A stretch of DNA of 49,866 nt, taken from a virus. The notes beneath the pieces are model-generated. The model was not told the DNA's origin. It worked only from the letters and a program-made list of their open reading frames with translations, and did no database searches. The position numbers and the translations under genes are program-made. The first letter of the stretch is position 1; every line of letters begins with the position of its first letter. The stretch is taken from positions 1-49,866 of the IMG/VR virus record IMGVR_UViG_3300036800_000118, one strand, 5' to 3'. Below are positions 1 to 7,482 of the stretch, in pieces.

Positions 1-126
1 CGGAGGTGGCGGCGGAGGTGGCGGCGGAGGTGGCGGCGGTGGCGGCGGTGGCGGCGGCGGTGGCGGTGGCGGCGGTGGCGGCGGCGGTGGCGGTGGCGGC
101 GGTGGCGGTGGCGGCGGTGGCGGCTC
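1..126 (+). repeat. G-rich GGC/GGA/GGT simple repeat, left end
   Basis: An uninterrupted low-complexity tract of GGC, GGA and GGT triplets. Bases 1-46 are identical to 49821-49866, so the contig was almost certainly cut inside this repeat. The coding frame reads it as Ala/Val/Glu; the other forward frame would read poly-Gly but stops soon after. Regularly spaced GG doublets give two-tetrad G-quadruplex potential. The true copy number cannot be known from an assembly that breaks here. Confidence 0.9.
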
Positions 127-602
127 CTTACTCCGAGCGTCGGTGGCAGATCCGTGACGCGGTGTACCCGGCGGTCCGGGCGAAGGTGCGGGAGATCCTC
201 GCGCCGACCCTCGACGAGCTCCTGCCCTCCGCGCTCGACCTCCTCGACCGGATGCTCCCACCCGAACCCCTACAGGCACCCGCGATCCCCAACGCCGAGA
301 TCCTCTTCGCCGCACCAGAGAGAAAGGCGGCGCGAGCGATGAGCGGTGAACCTCGCCAGATCAGTCAGGACGACTACCTCAAGCTGCTCGGGCTGATGAC
401 GCTCGCCAAGGAGTACCACCACATGGGGAACGAGCTGGAGCGGGCGATGCGCGGCCTGGTCGGGGAGGTCGACGACAAGGACAAGGCGGCCGGCTGGGTC
501 TCAGACGCGGTGTGGGGCTACGACGACCCCGACCCGCGCCGCGCCGTGCAGCGCATCCTCGACGGGATGAAGCTGACGGTCGCGCCGGAGAGCGTGTCGT
601 GA
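1..602 (+). CDS. C-terminal part of conserved hypothetical protein (continues from 49232)
   Basis: This is the 3' part of a gene that begins at 49232 and crosses the artificial contig ends. If the 46-base duplicate end is collapsed, the frames join exactly and give a protein of about 396 residues. The first ~42 codons here encode only Ala, Val and Glu from a GGC/GGA/GGT repeat. A charged helical domain (APYSERRW...) follows, and then a second helical segment from about base 340. An internal ATG at 340 (MSGEPRQ) has an AGAAAGG upstream, so the last 87 residues might also be made separately. The stop overlaps the next GTG start (GTGA at 599-602). Function is unknown. Confidence 0.7.
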   Translation, partial: EVAAEVAAEVAAVAAVAAAVAVAAVAAAVAVAAVAVAAVAAPYSERRWQIRDAVYPAVRAKVREILAPTLDELLPSALDLLDRMLPPEPLQAPAIPNAEILFAAPERKAARAMSGEPRQISQDDYLKLLGLMTLAKEYHHMGNELERAMRGLVGEVDDKDKAAGWVSDAVWGYDDPDPRRAVQRILDGMKLTVAPESVS

Positions 603-1018
603 CGCGCTACGCCGAACGCACCAAGGTCCCGGTCGGCCAGTCGCGGCTCGAGCTCGAGCGCGCCCTCGAGCGCTACGGCGCGCAGAGCTTCGCCTACGGG
701 GTCGAGGGCGGCCGCGCGGTCGTCCAGTTCCGCGCCGCCGACCGGCACGTGCGCTTCGACCTCTCCCTGCAGGACCTCTCAGACCAGGAGATCCGCCAGC
801 GCTGGCGCGCCCTGGTGCTCGTGGTCAAGGCCAAGCTCGAATCCGTCGAGAGCGGCATCGAGACCTTCGAGGAGGCGTTCCTCGCCCACGTCGTCCTCCC
901 TGACGGCTCGCAGGTCTCAGAGTGGATGGGCCCGCAGCTCGAGCACGTCTACGACTCTGGGCAGATGCCCGAGCTGCTCCCGCCCGCCCGCGGCGCCCTG
1001 CCGGCGGGTGGATCATGA
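599..1018 (+). CDS. Conserved phage hypothetical protein
   Basis: A 139-residue protein starting at a GTG that overlaps the previous stop (GTGA). An upstream in-frame ATG at 512 would overlap the preceding gene heavily and encodes only Arg-rich junk, so it was rejected. The protein resembles, from memory, a hypothetical family widespread in actinobacterial phages: an N-terminal helix, a beta-rich middle (FAYGVEGGRAVVQF), and a C-terminal FLAHVVLPDG...EWM segment ending in an LLPP tail. No catalytic motif is seen. It lies in the early operon ahead of the recombination genes. Confidence 0.8.
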   Translation: MTRYAERTKVPVGQSRLELERALERYGAQSFAYGVEGGRAVVQFRAADRHVRFDLSLQDLSDQEIRQRWRALVLVVKAKLESVESGIETFEEAFLAHVVLPDGSQVSEWMGPQLEHVYDSGQMPELLPPARGALPAGGS

Positions 1019-1206
1019 CCCTCGCAGAGCGCCGGTCCTACCAGCAGGCCAAGCGCTCAGAGCTGGCCCAGTTCGGGATCCTCCTCGAGGACGAGCCCAC
1101 GTGCCGGGAGTGCGGGTGCTCTGACTCGCTCGCCTGCCCCGAGGGCTGCTGGTGGACCCAGGAGGACCTGTGCAGCGTGTGCGCCCAGGAAAGTGAGGAG
1201 CGATGA
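1015..1206 (+). CDS. Small Cys-rich zinc-ribbon-like protein
   Basis: A 63-residue protein starting at ATG with an ATGA overlap. The core reads CxxCGC...C...CWW...LCSVC, five to six cysteines in about 27 residues, as in small metal-binding proteins common in phages. The N-terminal third is a basic helix (AERRSYQQAKR). A zinc knuckle that contacts nucleic acid or a host protein is plausible. No enzymatic activity is suggested. Confidence 0.75.
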   Translation: MTLAERRSYQQAKRSELAQFGILLEDEPTCRECGCSDSLACPEGCWWTQEDLCSVCAQESEER

Positions 1207-1424
1207 GCACCGAGTGCCGTCGCCCCCTGGTCCGCGTGCTCGGCGACGCCGCCTACTGCAACTGGTGCGGCGCTTCGCGCGGCGAGCCGTGCCGCAACGA
1301 GATCCCAAGTCCGAGCCAGGAGCCGCGGGCCGCAACGGCGAGCCCGGGCGTTGATCGGTGTGAGGGAATGGCGACGCCGGCCGCTGGGGATGCATCGGAC
1401 TCCCAGCACGGGCGCCAGCGATGA
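1203..1424 (+). CDS. Small Cys-containing hypothetical protein
   Basis: A 73-residue protein with an ATGA overlap at both ends. The N-terminal half has C...YCNWCGASRGEPC, a plausible zinc-binding CxxC pair plus a third Cys. The C-terminal half is low-complexity and probably disordered. It follows another Cys-rich mini-protein, so the two may be a related pair. Not recognised further. Confidence 0.6.
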   Translation: MSTECRRPLVRVLGDAAYCNWCGASRGEPCRNEIPSPSQEPRAATASPGVDRCEGMATPAAGDASDSQHGRQR

Positions 1425-1660
1425 CCGGCCACGACGCCGCCCGCGCCAAGGCAGGCGAGTCAGCAGCCCGGGTGCTCGACATCCTCGACGACGAGGTGAT
1501 GGCAGCCCACGAAGAGGCGTCCGTCGCGATGATCGCCTACGGGAGGATGCTGGCCCGCCGCGGCCTTGACCCCGCGGACGTCCTCAGCCAGATGCAGGCG
1601 GTCGTGGCCAACGCCTTCGTCAAGCGCCTCATGGCCAACTGGACGCGGAGGTCCGGGTGA
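1421..1660 (+). CDS. Hypothetical helical protein
   Basis: A 79-residue, mostly helical acidic-then-basic protein (VLDILDDEVMAAHEE; C-terminal NWTRRSG), ATGA-coupled to the gene before and GTGA-coupled to the next. No motif is recognised. Position and tight coupling support it as a real member of the early operon. Confidence 0.6.
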   Translation: MTGHDAARAKAGESAARVLDILDDEVMAAHEEASVAMIAYGRMLARRGLDPADVLSQMQAVVANAFVKRLMANWTRRSG

Positions 1661-1929
1661 GCCTCGCCGAGCGCACCCTCCCGCGTCCCGCGCTGAATGT
1701 CCGGCCGGGCGTCTACCTCGGCGGCTCCGACGAGGCGCTGCTGCTTCGCCCATATGGCTACACCGATGGCGACGGAACGAACGCGGTCATCAACATGGGC
1801 GTGCAGCTCGGGACCAAGCACGGTGATCCGCTTCTAGACCTCGGCCTTGATCTCGTCATCCCGCCGTGTCTGTTCTGGCTCATTGATCCGTTGATCAGGC
1901 TGGCCGAGAGGACGGCACGGCCCGCGTGA
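1657..1929 (+). CDS. Hypothetical protein with hydrophobic C-terminus
   Basis: A 90-residue protein from a GTG start overlapping the previous stop. It has a beta-type N-terminal half with Gly/Asp turns (YTDGDGTN) and a hydrophobic stretch near the end (LVIPPCLFWLIDPLIRL) that could be a membrane-associated helix. The family is not recognised. Confidence 0.5.
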   Translation: MSLAERTLPRPALNVRPGVYLGGSDEALLLRPYGYTDGDGTNAVINMGVQLGTKHGDPLLDLGLDLVIPPCLFWLIDPLIRLAERTARPA

Positions 1930-2132
1930 GCGCTCTACGCGTCGTGACCGAGGATCGCCGGCCGTTCTTCACACCGAGGAAGCTTGCGGCGTATCTCGAT
2001 GTGAGCGAGCGGACGGTCCGGCAGCTCCTTGGGGATGACGAGATCCCGAGCTACAAGGTCGCCGGCGCCCGCCGGATCGCCGCCGAAGACGTCGACGCGT
2101 ATCTTGCCCGTCATCGGTCCGAGAGGCGATGA
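1926..2132 (+). CDS. Excisionase-like helix-turn-helix protein
   Basis: A 68-residue single-domain DNA-binding protein of the HTH_17/MerR-like excisionase type. The sequence shows FFTPRKLAAYLDVSERTV followed by the wing IPSYKVAGARRI and a C-terminal helix DVDAYLARHR, the usual pattern. The GTG start is coupled to the gene before, and the gene ends just before the integrase, as excisionases often do. It probably acts as the recombination directionality factor, though such proteins can also be plain regulators. Confidence 0.8.
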   Translation: MSALRVVTEDRRPFFTPRKLAAYLDVSERTVRQLLGDDEIPSYKVAGARRIAAEDVDAYLARHRSERR

Positions 2133-2161
2133 TGCGGCGATCGTCGACCAGGAGGCCTGTC

Positions 2162-3214
2162 ATGCCGCATCGCGAGAGTCCGATCAAGCGTCGTAACCCG
2201 TCCGGGAAGATCCGGTGGGTCGCGAGATACACCGGCCGGGACGGGAAGCGGCGGTCGGCGGGGACGTTCCGTCTGGAGCGCGAGGCGCAGGACGCCATCG
2301 ATGCCGCCTACGGCACTCCCATGATCGCCGAGACGGTCGGCGCCTATCTGCCGGTGTGGCTGCGGCGCTACCCGCGTTCGGAGCGCACGAACCTCACGAA
2401 CGCCGGCCGCGTCCGCCAGGTGCTTCCGCTCAAGGTCGACGGTCGCGAGCTGCAGGACTGGCCGCTTCGGGATCTGCGCCGCAAGCATGCGCTCGAGCTG
2501 GTGGACCGGATGCTCGTCGTCCAGGGCCGCGCCAGCACCGGCGCGCAGAACATCTTGCGGTCGCTGTCGGCGATGGCTGAGGATGCGATCACCGACGAGC
2601 TCGCCGACGTCAACCCGTTCAAGGGTGTCCGTGTGCGGTCGACCGATCAGCGTGCCGTGAAGGCGTCGAGGGAGATGCGCGTGTTCTCCTGGGCCGAGAT
2701 GCACGCTGTCGCCGCGGCGGCCGGGAAGCACGAGGCGATGATCCGCACGCTCTGCGACTGCGGGCTGCGCGTCGGCGAGCTGTTCGCGCTCCAGCGCGCG
2801 GACCTGACAGACGGCCTGCTGACCGTCGCGGGCTCGGCGTGGGAGGGCAGGATCACGGGCACGACCCGCGAGAAGAACCATGATCGCGTCGTGCCGGTTC
2901 CGCCCGGCCTGGCGGTGTTGCTGCGCGCCATGCCGCCGAGGATCGACACGCCGTGGCTTTTCCCCACCCTGTCCGGGAAGCCGTGGCGCTACAACAACTG
3001 GCGGCGCGACGTATGGCTACCGGCGAAACGGGCGGCCGGGGCCGACATGACAGCTCACGAGATGCGCCACTCGTTCGTCAGTCTGCTCCGCGCCGCCGGC
3101 GTCGATGATGCGGACCTCGCGGCGATCACCGGCCACTCCGTGCAAACGATGGTCGGCCGCTACACGCACCCACTGAACGTGAGCTTCGATGAGGTCAGGA
3201 GGCTGGTTGGATGA
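2162..3214 (+). CDS. int: Tyrosine recombinase (phage integrase)
   Basis: A 350-residue integrase that catalyses site-specific recombination between attP and a chromosomal attB. The start is set at ATG 2162 because GGAGG at 2151-2155 sits 6 bases upstream; ATG 2129 is in frame but lacks such a site. The N-terminus is a basic arm-binding-like domain, followed by a core-binding SAM-like region. Catalytic residues are visible: Arg203 in CGLRVGE, the HEMR box His299/Arg302, His325 in GHS, and the nucleophile Tyr334 in GRYTH. The attP core lies about 85 bp downstream. Intact by every visible criterion. Confidence 0.95.
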   Translation: MPHRESPIKRRNPSGKIRWVARYTGRDGKRRSAGTFRLEREAQDAIDAAYGTPMIAETVGAYLPVWLRRYPRSERTNLTNAGRVRQVLPLKVDGRELQDWPLRDLRRKHALELVDRMLVVQGRASTGAQNILRSLSAMAEDAITDELADVNPFKGVRVRSTDQRAVKASREMRVFSWAEMHAVAAAAGKHEAMIRTLCDCGLRVGELFALQRADLTDGLLTVAGSAWEGRITGTTREKNHDRVVPVPPGLAVLLRAMPPRIDTPWLFPTLSGKPWRYNNWRRDVWLPAKRAAGADMTAHEMRHSFVSLLRAAGVDDADLAAITGHSVQTMVGRYTHPLNVSFDEVRRLVG

Positions 3215-3521
3215 TGACTCGCTGTCGCTTTTCGGTCGCATCCTCGCGCTCGACGCAGGAAAGTCCCTGCAAATCGGGATCCCACCCCGGCGTGAGTGGC
3301 GGCCTTCTAAGCCGCGGGTCGCAGGTTCGAGTCCTGCCGGGGGCATGGGCAGCCGCGCCGCTCGTCGCATGTTCTCGCCGCAATCCGCGCGATTCCAGCC
3401 GTGGTTCGATGAGCGTCGAACATGCGAGGTTAGGCGACGGTATGCACGCCCGCCGGCGCTCGTGGTCGCATCCTGGTCGCATCCGCGAGGCGGCCAGCGA
3501 CCAGCTGCAGCTGGTGGGCCG
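3215..3521. other. Non-coding attachment region between int and methyltransferase gene
   Basis: About 300 bases with no convincing gene. It contains the attP core, and GGTCGCATCC-like words recur (3231, 3467, 3475), which could be arm-type integrase sites; this is inference. A 38-codon ORF (ATG 3409 to TGA 3525) ends in a GTGA overlap with the next gene but has Arg/Ser-rich, unconvincing content. Confidence 0.5.
3299..3345 (+). other. attP: attP core: 3' half of tRNA-Arg(TCT)
   Basis: This folds exactly as the 3' part of a tRNA: anticodon stem GCGGC/GCCGC (3299-3303/3311-3315), loop CTTCTAA with anticodon TCT at 3306-3308, variable GGGTC, T stem GCAGG/CCTGC with loop TTCGAGT, then acceptor strand CGGGGGC and discriminator A. 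No matching 5' acceptor strand (GCCCCCG) or D-arm lies upstream, so this is not a full tRNA gene. A tRNA 3' fragment just downstream of int is the classic attP core, and it predicts integration into a host tRNA-Arg(TCT) gene that is restored on insertion. Confidence 0.9.
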
Positions 3522-4059
3522 GTGAGCCACGAGCCCGGCGCCGGGGGCAGCCCGGAGTGGTACACGCCCCCCCGAGCTATTCGGGGCGCTGGGCCTGGAG
3601 TTCGACCTGGACCCGTGCGCGCCGGCGCTTCCCGCCGCATCGTGGATCCCGGCGCGCCGGCGGTACTCGCCGCCGGCCGACGGGCTGGCCCTGCCGTGGG
3701 AAGGCCGGGTATGGCTCAACCCGCCCTACGCGACGCTGACCGCCCGCTGGGTCGGAAGGCTGGCCGAGCACGGGGACGGGATCTCACTCACGTTCACGCG
3801 AGCCGACACGCCGTGGTGGCAGGCCGCGGCCGCGCGCGCGACGCTCGCCTGCTTCATCGCGGGCCGCGTCGAATTCATACCGGGCGACCTCAAATTCCAC
3901 CGTCGCCCGCGCGCGGGCGCTCCGTCCTGCCTCCTGGCATTCGGGTCCGCGTGCGCTCAGGCCGTGCTCAACGCGGGGCTCGGCGTCTGCGGCAGCCTGT
4001 CGATCGACCGCGGCTTGGAGCTGGTCGCGGACCGCGATCGGGCGGGGAGCGTGTCGTGA
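3522..4059 (+). CDS. Dam-like phage DNA N6-adenine methyltransferase, frameshifted
   Basis: Resembles the phage DNA N-6-adenine methyltransferase (Dam) family, about 178 residues. It would transfer methyl from SAM to adenine and could protect phage DNA from restriction. The start region (GTG 3522) reads EWYTPP in one frame; the continuation ELFGALGLEFDLDPC and the catalytic NPPY box (VWLNPPYAT) are in another. The switch falls in a run of seven C at 3567-3573, and removing one C restores a full-length protein. This is either a sequencing or assembly slip or a phase-variable inactivation. The stop overlaps the next GTG. Confidence 0.8.
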
Positions 4060-4184
4060 GGCGCGCGCAGCAGCGCGCCTTCGCGCACCCCTGCCTGCTG
4101 GCCGAAGAGACCGCACATCCGCGCTTCGGGACCGTGACCGCCCTCGGCTCCGTCGTGCTCACGATCAACACGGGCTACGAGTGA
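4056..4184 (+). CDS. Small hypothetical protein
   Basis: A 42-residue ORF starting at a GTG that overlaps the methyltransferase stop (GTGA). It reads AFAHPCLLAEE...FGTVTALGSVVLTI. No motif is known. Coupling and sensible composition suggest translation. The same frame is open further upstream, but there it only shadows the methyltransferase gene. Confidence 0.45.
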   Translation: MRRAQQRAFAHPCLLAEETAHPRFGTVTALGSVVLTINTGYE

Positions 4185-4190
4185 CTGGAG

Positions 4191-4523
4191 ATGGGACTCG
4201 GCGGGCCCGTGTGGCACGCATCCGCAAGAGCAGACTCCGAGACGGTGGCGTGGCGGATGGCTGAGCGCGCACTACGCGGCGTCGGCGACGCGAACCTGGG
4301 CGAATGGCGAGAGCGTGGCCACCACGGCACGATGCACATCCGCCGCCGGGTCACGGACGCCGAGCGGAAGGCCGCCGGCGACCTCCAGGTCCGTGACATT
4401 CGCGGTACCGACGAGGAGCGCCGCCGGTTCGCTCGACTCCTCCGCGATGCGCCGCACCTGAGGGCAATCTGCAACCCCGGGCAGCACACAGCCATGAGAG
4501 CCACAAGGAGAGAGAACCGATGA
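4191..4523 (+). CDS. Conserved phage hypothetical protein
   Basis: A 110-residue basic protein. The central region (AWRMAERALRGVGD..LGEWRE, then HIRRRV, VRDIRGT) resembles, from memory, a hypothetical family frequent in actinobacterial phages. The start is uncertain: GGAG lies only one base before ATG 4191, and GTG 4209 (VWHASAR) is an alternative that fits the family start better. Coupled to the next gene by ATGA. Confidence 0.7.
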   Translation: MGLGGPVWHASARADSETVAWRMAERALRGVGDANLGEWRERGHHGTMHIRRRVTDAERKAAGDLQVRDIRGTDEERRRFARLLRDAPHLRAICNPGQHTAMRATRRENR

Positions 4524-4960
4524 GCGAAGGCCAGTACTACGTCCGCGGGCGCCTGGTGCAGTGGAGCGACGAGGCCTCGTGTCACGTGTTCGTGGCCACC
4601 GGAGCGCCGGCGCCGCCCGCGGGTCCCGAGCCGCCGTGCCCGTTCTGCGGTGAGGCCGCCGAGGCCGGCGGACCCGACCCATGTATGGGCGTCCTTCCCG
4701 GCGTCTCGTCAGCCTGCTGCGGTCACGGCGTGCACGAGGGCTGGATCCGGTTCGATCGTGGACCGACGCTAGCCACCCGCGTCGACTATCCCGGCTGTGC
4801 GTCGTGGAATGGGGCGGATCGCTCTGCCCTCCTTCGCGCGGTCAGGGACGGTCAACGCGCACTTCAGGTGGTCATCGATGCACTCGTGCTCCACTTTCCC
4901 GGGCTGCTGGCCGAGGACATACGGATGGATGTCAGGCCCGAGTCGGGAGCCCCCTCTTGA
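4520..4960 (+). CDS. Putative zinc-binding hypothetical protein
   Basis: A 146-residue protein preceded by AAGGAGAGAG, a good ribosome site. It has CPFCG in the first third followed by a C...CCGHG stretch, so a zinc-binding fold is likely, and a helical C-terminal half (ALLRAVRDGQRALQVVIDAL). Function is unknown. Confidence 0.65.
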   Translation: MSEGQYYVRGRLVQWSDEASCHVFVATGAPAPPAGPEPPCPFCGEAAEAGGPDPCMGVLPGVSSACCGHGVHEGWIRFDRGPTLATRVDYPGCASWNGADRSALLRAVRDGQRALQVVIDALVLHFPGLLAEDIRMDVRPESGAPS

Positions 4961-5262
4961 GTACCAGGATCCGTCCCGAGGGCTGGTGCTCTGAGTGCGG
5001 CAGCGTCCCCGCGCGCAACAACGGGATGTGCATCCGTTGCGAAGCGATGGCGGCCGGCGGCCTCGCGAACGTCCGGAACGACCAGCCCCTCGCCGCGCCG
5101 GAGAGCGGTGAGCTCGAGGGGTCACTTCCGCGTTGCATCGCCTATCTATCGATCGCCGGCGATGTCATCACCCTTGAGCTGACCGGGGAGCCGAAGTTCA
5201 CCGAGGCCGATGTGCAGCTCGTCGCCGACATCCTCAGCAAGCGGCGAGGGGCTCCTCTGTGA
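4957..5262 (+). CDS. Zinc-ribbon hypothetical protein
   Basis: A 101-residue protein with a TTG start overlapping the previous stop (TTGA) and GGGAG 7 bases upstream. A CSECG...CIRC zinc ribbon (CxxC-x13-CxxC) is near the N-terminus. The C-terminal half (VITLELTGEPKFTEADVQLVADIL) looks like a small alpha/beta domain. No function assigned. Confidence 0.6.
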   Translation: MSTRIRPEGWCSECGSVPARNNGMCIRCEAMAAGGLANVRNDQPLAAPESGELEGSLPRCIAYLSIAGDVITLELTGEPKFTEADVQLVADILSKRRGAPL

Positions 5263-5594
5263 TCTGGGTCGCGCTGATCGTTGCCTATGCCGTGGTGTAT
5301 ATGGTCGTGTGGCGGCGCGTGTTCTACGCCATCGCCTGCCCTGAGCGGTGGCGCGGCGCGCGGCCGCTCAATTGGTGGGACGTTGGCGGAGCGGCTGTTG
5401 ATGCGATGGTGGTGTGCTTGGTATGGCCGGTGGTCGTGGTCGGCTGGGTCGTCAAGAGGAGGACGGGGGGCCCTATGGGGTTCGTCTCGACTTTTGGTAG
5501 GGAACCAAAAGCCGCGCGGATTCATCGGCTCGAGACGGAGGCGGCCGTTCGTGAGCGCCGCGTCCGCGACCTCGAGCGGGAACTCGGCCTATGA
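5259..5594 (+). CDS. Membrane protein with coiled-coil tail
   Basis: A 111-residue protein from a GTG start. Two hydrophobic segments are clear (about residues 2-18 and 47-64, AMVVCLVWPVVVVGWVV), followed by a basic stop-transfer region and a C-terminal coiled coil (IHRLETEAAVRERRVRDLERE). It is probably an inner-membrane protein with a cytoplasmic helix. It may modify the host envelope or exclude other phages, which is inference from architecture alone. Confidence 0.65.
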   Translation: MIWVALIVAYAVVYMVVWRRVFYAIACPERWRGARPLNWWDVGGAAVDAMVVCLVWPVVVVGWVVKRRTGGPMGFVSTFGREPKAARIHRLETEAAVRERRVRDLERELGL

Positions 5595-5836
5595 GCGCCA
5601 GCGAGTATGTGCAGCATCTCAGCGATGCGGTGTTTCACGCGCAGAATGCGGGGCGCTCGCTGCGCGCCGCTCAGGACCTGGCGCCAACGGAAGGTCTTCA
5701 TAGGCGATTGGGGTCTGCCGCGACGGTGGCTGACCGTGTCGTTCAGTTCGGGCGCCGGCTGGAGCGGCTGGCGCGTAAGGCGGCGGAGGCCTCGACTGAG
5801 CGTGAGACCGGCGGTGTCGACAGCGAGGCGCGCTGA
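5591..5836 (+). CDS. Hypothetical helical protein
   Basis: An 81-residue, wholly helical protein with heptad-like Arg/Leu spacing (VVQFGRRLERLARKAAEA). ATGA-coupled to the membrane protein upstream and directly abutting the next gene. Not recognised. Confidence 0.6.
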   Translation: MSASEYVQHLSDAVFHAQNAGRSLRAAQDLAPTEGLHRRLGSAATVADRVVQFGRRLERLARKAAEASTERETGGVDSEAR

Positions 5837-6283
5837 GTGCCGATCGACCCGTCGCTGCTGCGGCGAGTCCGGGAGGTCCTGAACCGAGCTCGCATGCTTT
5901 CCGAGGCGTCCGCCGCGACGCCGGGAAGGTCCGGTAGCGCGCCGGCCGGTAGCCGCCGGCCGGTTATCTCCGGGCGGGCGACGCTCGACGAGCTCCTCAT
6001 GCGGTTCGAGCAGGCGATCGCGGAGGATGATGAGGCTGAGGTGGTGGTCACGATCGACTGGGCTGAGGCGCAGATCCGGCTCGTGACGCACGGGCCTGAC
6101 CGTGAGCCGGAGACCAAGGAGCAGTTCCGGTTCCGGCTGTGCTCGGACTATGAAGGGCGTCCGGCGCGATTCGTCGCTGACCGCGAGAGGATCTCGATCG
6201 CGCTGGTGCGCAAGATCCGCGCGGAAGAGAACCGTGACCCCAGAACCGGGCGTGACTTACCGGAAAAGAGACCGAAGGGTTGA
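5837..6283 (+). CDS. Hypothetical protein
   Basis: A 148-residue protein from GTG. It has a helical N-terminus, a Ser/Gly/Pro-rich linker at about residues 25-45, then an acidic helix (LMRFEQAIAEDDEAE) and an alternating beta/helix C-terminal domain ending in Lys/Arg-rich residues. No motif is recognised. Its 3' end overlaps the next gene by up to 32 bases if that gene starts at 6252. Confidence 0.55.
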   Translation: MPIDPSLLRRVREVLNRARMLSEASAATPGRSGSAPAGSRRPVISGRATLDELLMRFEQAIAEDDEAEVVVTIDWAEAQIRLVTHGPDREPETKEQFRFRLCSDYEGRPARFVADRERISIALVRKIRAEENRDPRTGRDLPEKRPKG

Positions 6284-6683
6284 CAGGGCGTACACTGAGT
6301 GGCAGTCGTCGCTCTACGCTGCTGCCCGCGCCGACCCTCCGCTTACCTTCTCTCCGCCACCGTCGGGGGTGTCTTCATTGAATCGGCTCGATCAGTTGCT
6401 GGGCCCGGGCGCGGTCACAGCCCAGGCCGGCGCGTTGCGGCTCGATGACACGATGATCGCCGCGGAGTTGCACCGCCAGGGCGACGGGGTGCGCTGCTGG
6501 TGCTTGGCATGCCGAGGTGAACGGGAGAAGGATCGTGTCGCGGGCCTCTCCGGTTATCTGGCGGTCCTCGCGGCTGAACGTGAGGTCGACGTCGAGGAGG
6601 TCATGCGCGTGCGGCGTGAGCTCCCGAAATCCGTGCGGCGGGCGCGGCAGCCATGGGAGCCGGTGCCACTCCGCTCCTCATAG
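6252..6683 (+). CDS. Hypothetical protein with CxCxxC motif
   Basis: Up to 143 residues in a frame open to TAG 6681-6683. The start is ambiguous: GTG 6252 lies within the previous gene; GTG 6369 and TTG 6378 (LNRLDQLLG) both follow a G-rich GTCGGGGGTG stretch and would give about 101-104 residues. The conserved-looking part begins near RLDQLLG. A CWCLAC motif suggests metal binding, and the C-terminal part is helical and basic. Function is unknown. Confidence 0.55.
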   Translation: MTYRKRDRRVDRAYTEWQSSLYAAARADPPLTFSPPPSGVSSLNRLDQLLGPGAVTAQAGALRLDDTMIAAELHRQGDGVRCWCLACRGEREKDRVAGLSGYLAVLAAEREVDVEEVMRVRRELPKSVRRARQPWEPVPLRSS

Positions 6684-6748
6684 TTCGTGAACTGTCGAAC
6701 TACCGTCCGACAGCGCCGTAGCATTTGTTCTATGCCACGGAGGTGCCC
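6684..6748 (+). promoter_or_regulatory. Intergenic inverted repeats (possible operator or weak terminator)
   Basis: One of the few true gaps in the early operon. It holds AGTTC-GT-GAACT (6682-6693) and a second inverted repeat CTGTCG/CGACAG (6692-6697 and 6708-6713, 10-base loop). No T-run follows, so an operator or RNA hairpin is more likely than an intrinsic terminator. No convincing -35/-10 pair is visible. The downstream gene has its own strong ribosome site, GGAGGT at 6739-6744. Confidence 0.35.
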
Positions 6749-6979
6749 ATGGGTGCTCAACGCGACTTCCATCTCACGATCGACCGCGCCGCGGGCTTGT
6801 GCCTCGACGCGACCTGCGCCGCGCGCGCCGCGGGCCATGGTGGCCTGCCGGCGCCTCACCGTCGTCTCCTGAATTCCGCCGTGCGCGCTCTTGAGCGCGC
6901 CCAACAGGATCTCTACCAAGCGAGGAACGACCCATGGTCCCCACCCTCAACACCGAACCGGCAACTCGAGCTGCTGTAA
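6749..6979 (+). CDS. Hypothetical protein
   Basis: 76 residues from ATG 6749, chosen because GGAGGT lies 4 bases upstream. It contains LCLDATCAAR and a helical region (SAVRALERAQQDLYQARND). It overlaps the next gene by 46 bases in another frame. Not recognised. Confidence 0.6.
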   Translation: MGAQRDFHLTIDRAAGLCLDATCAARAAGHGGLPAPHRRLLNSAVRALERAQQDLYQARNDPWSPPSTPNRQLELL

Positions 6980-7284
6980 AGCGGCCGCCGACGCCGAAGC
7001 GGCTGCAGAAGCGCAAGCTGACGCTCGCCGACGCCGCCGGCCAGTGGGAGAAGGCCAAGCGCGAGATGGACCGCCAGAAGGCGCTCCTCGAGGAGGCCGC
7101 CGAGGTTCTGCTCGCGCACTTCGAGAAGACCGGCCGGGCGGGTTACAAGGACCGCATCGGATGGACGTGGTCGGGTGGCAGCCTGATCCTCGACCAGCCG
7201 AAGGTTCGCGCGTATCTCGGTGCCCGCCTCGAGGAGTTCCAGACGCGGACGTCGCGCAAGCGATCACTGAGGCTGCTGAAGTGA
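6934..7284 (+). CDS. Hypothetical protein, helical then beta
   Basis: 116 residues: a basic disordered N-terminus, a long helix (AAGQWEKAKREMDRQKALLE, then EAAEVLLAHFEKTG), a small beta region (YKDRIGWTWSGGSLILD) and a terminal helix. The arrangement recalls small phage proteins with a nuclease- or recombination-accessory role, but no catalytic motif is visible. GTGA-coupled to the next gene. Confidence 0.6.
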   Translation: MVPTLNTEPATRAAVKRPPTPKRLQKRKLTLADAAGQWEKAKREMDRQKALLEEAAEVLLAHFEKTGRAGYKDRIGWTWSGGSLILDQPKVRAYLGARLEEFQTRTSRKRSLRLLK

Positions 7285-7481
7285 CACCACCGGGCGGGTC
7301 GCGCAGCCCGGACCTCATCGCGGCGCTCGACCAGCTCCAGGCCGCGCTCACCGACGTCGCGCGGGTCCTGGCCGGCTACCGCCGGATGTTGATCCTCGCC
7401 GGGTTCGGACTCGACGAAGCGCTCGAGCTCTGCCTCGCCGTCCAACGCGAGATCATCCTCGACCACCTCGCGGAGGACTGA
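7281..7481 (+). CDS. Small hypothetical helical protein
   Basis: 66 residues from GTG 7281 (GTGA overlap). The upstream extension of this frame only shadows the preceding gene. Predominantly helical (LIAALDQLQAALTDVARVL). No motif. Confidence 0.55.
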   Translation: MTPPGGSRSPDLIAALDQLQAALTDVARVLAGYRRMLILAGFGLDEALELCLAVQREIILDHLAED

Positions 7482-7482
7482 C

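Noticed and set aside
3211-3525. Open frame across the attP region (104 residues) on the plus strand
   Set aside because: It translates through the tRNA fragment (LSRGSQVRVLPG is typical tRNA-derived noise) and has no ribosome site; treated as non-coding.
6280-6296. TTGACA at 6280 and TACACT at 6291 as a promoter
   Set aside because: The spacer is only 5 bases and the sequence lies within coding frames, so not a sigma-70 promoter.
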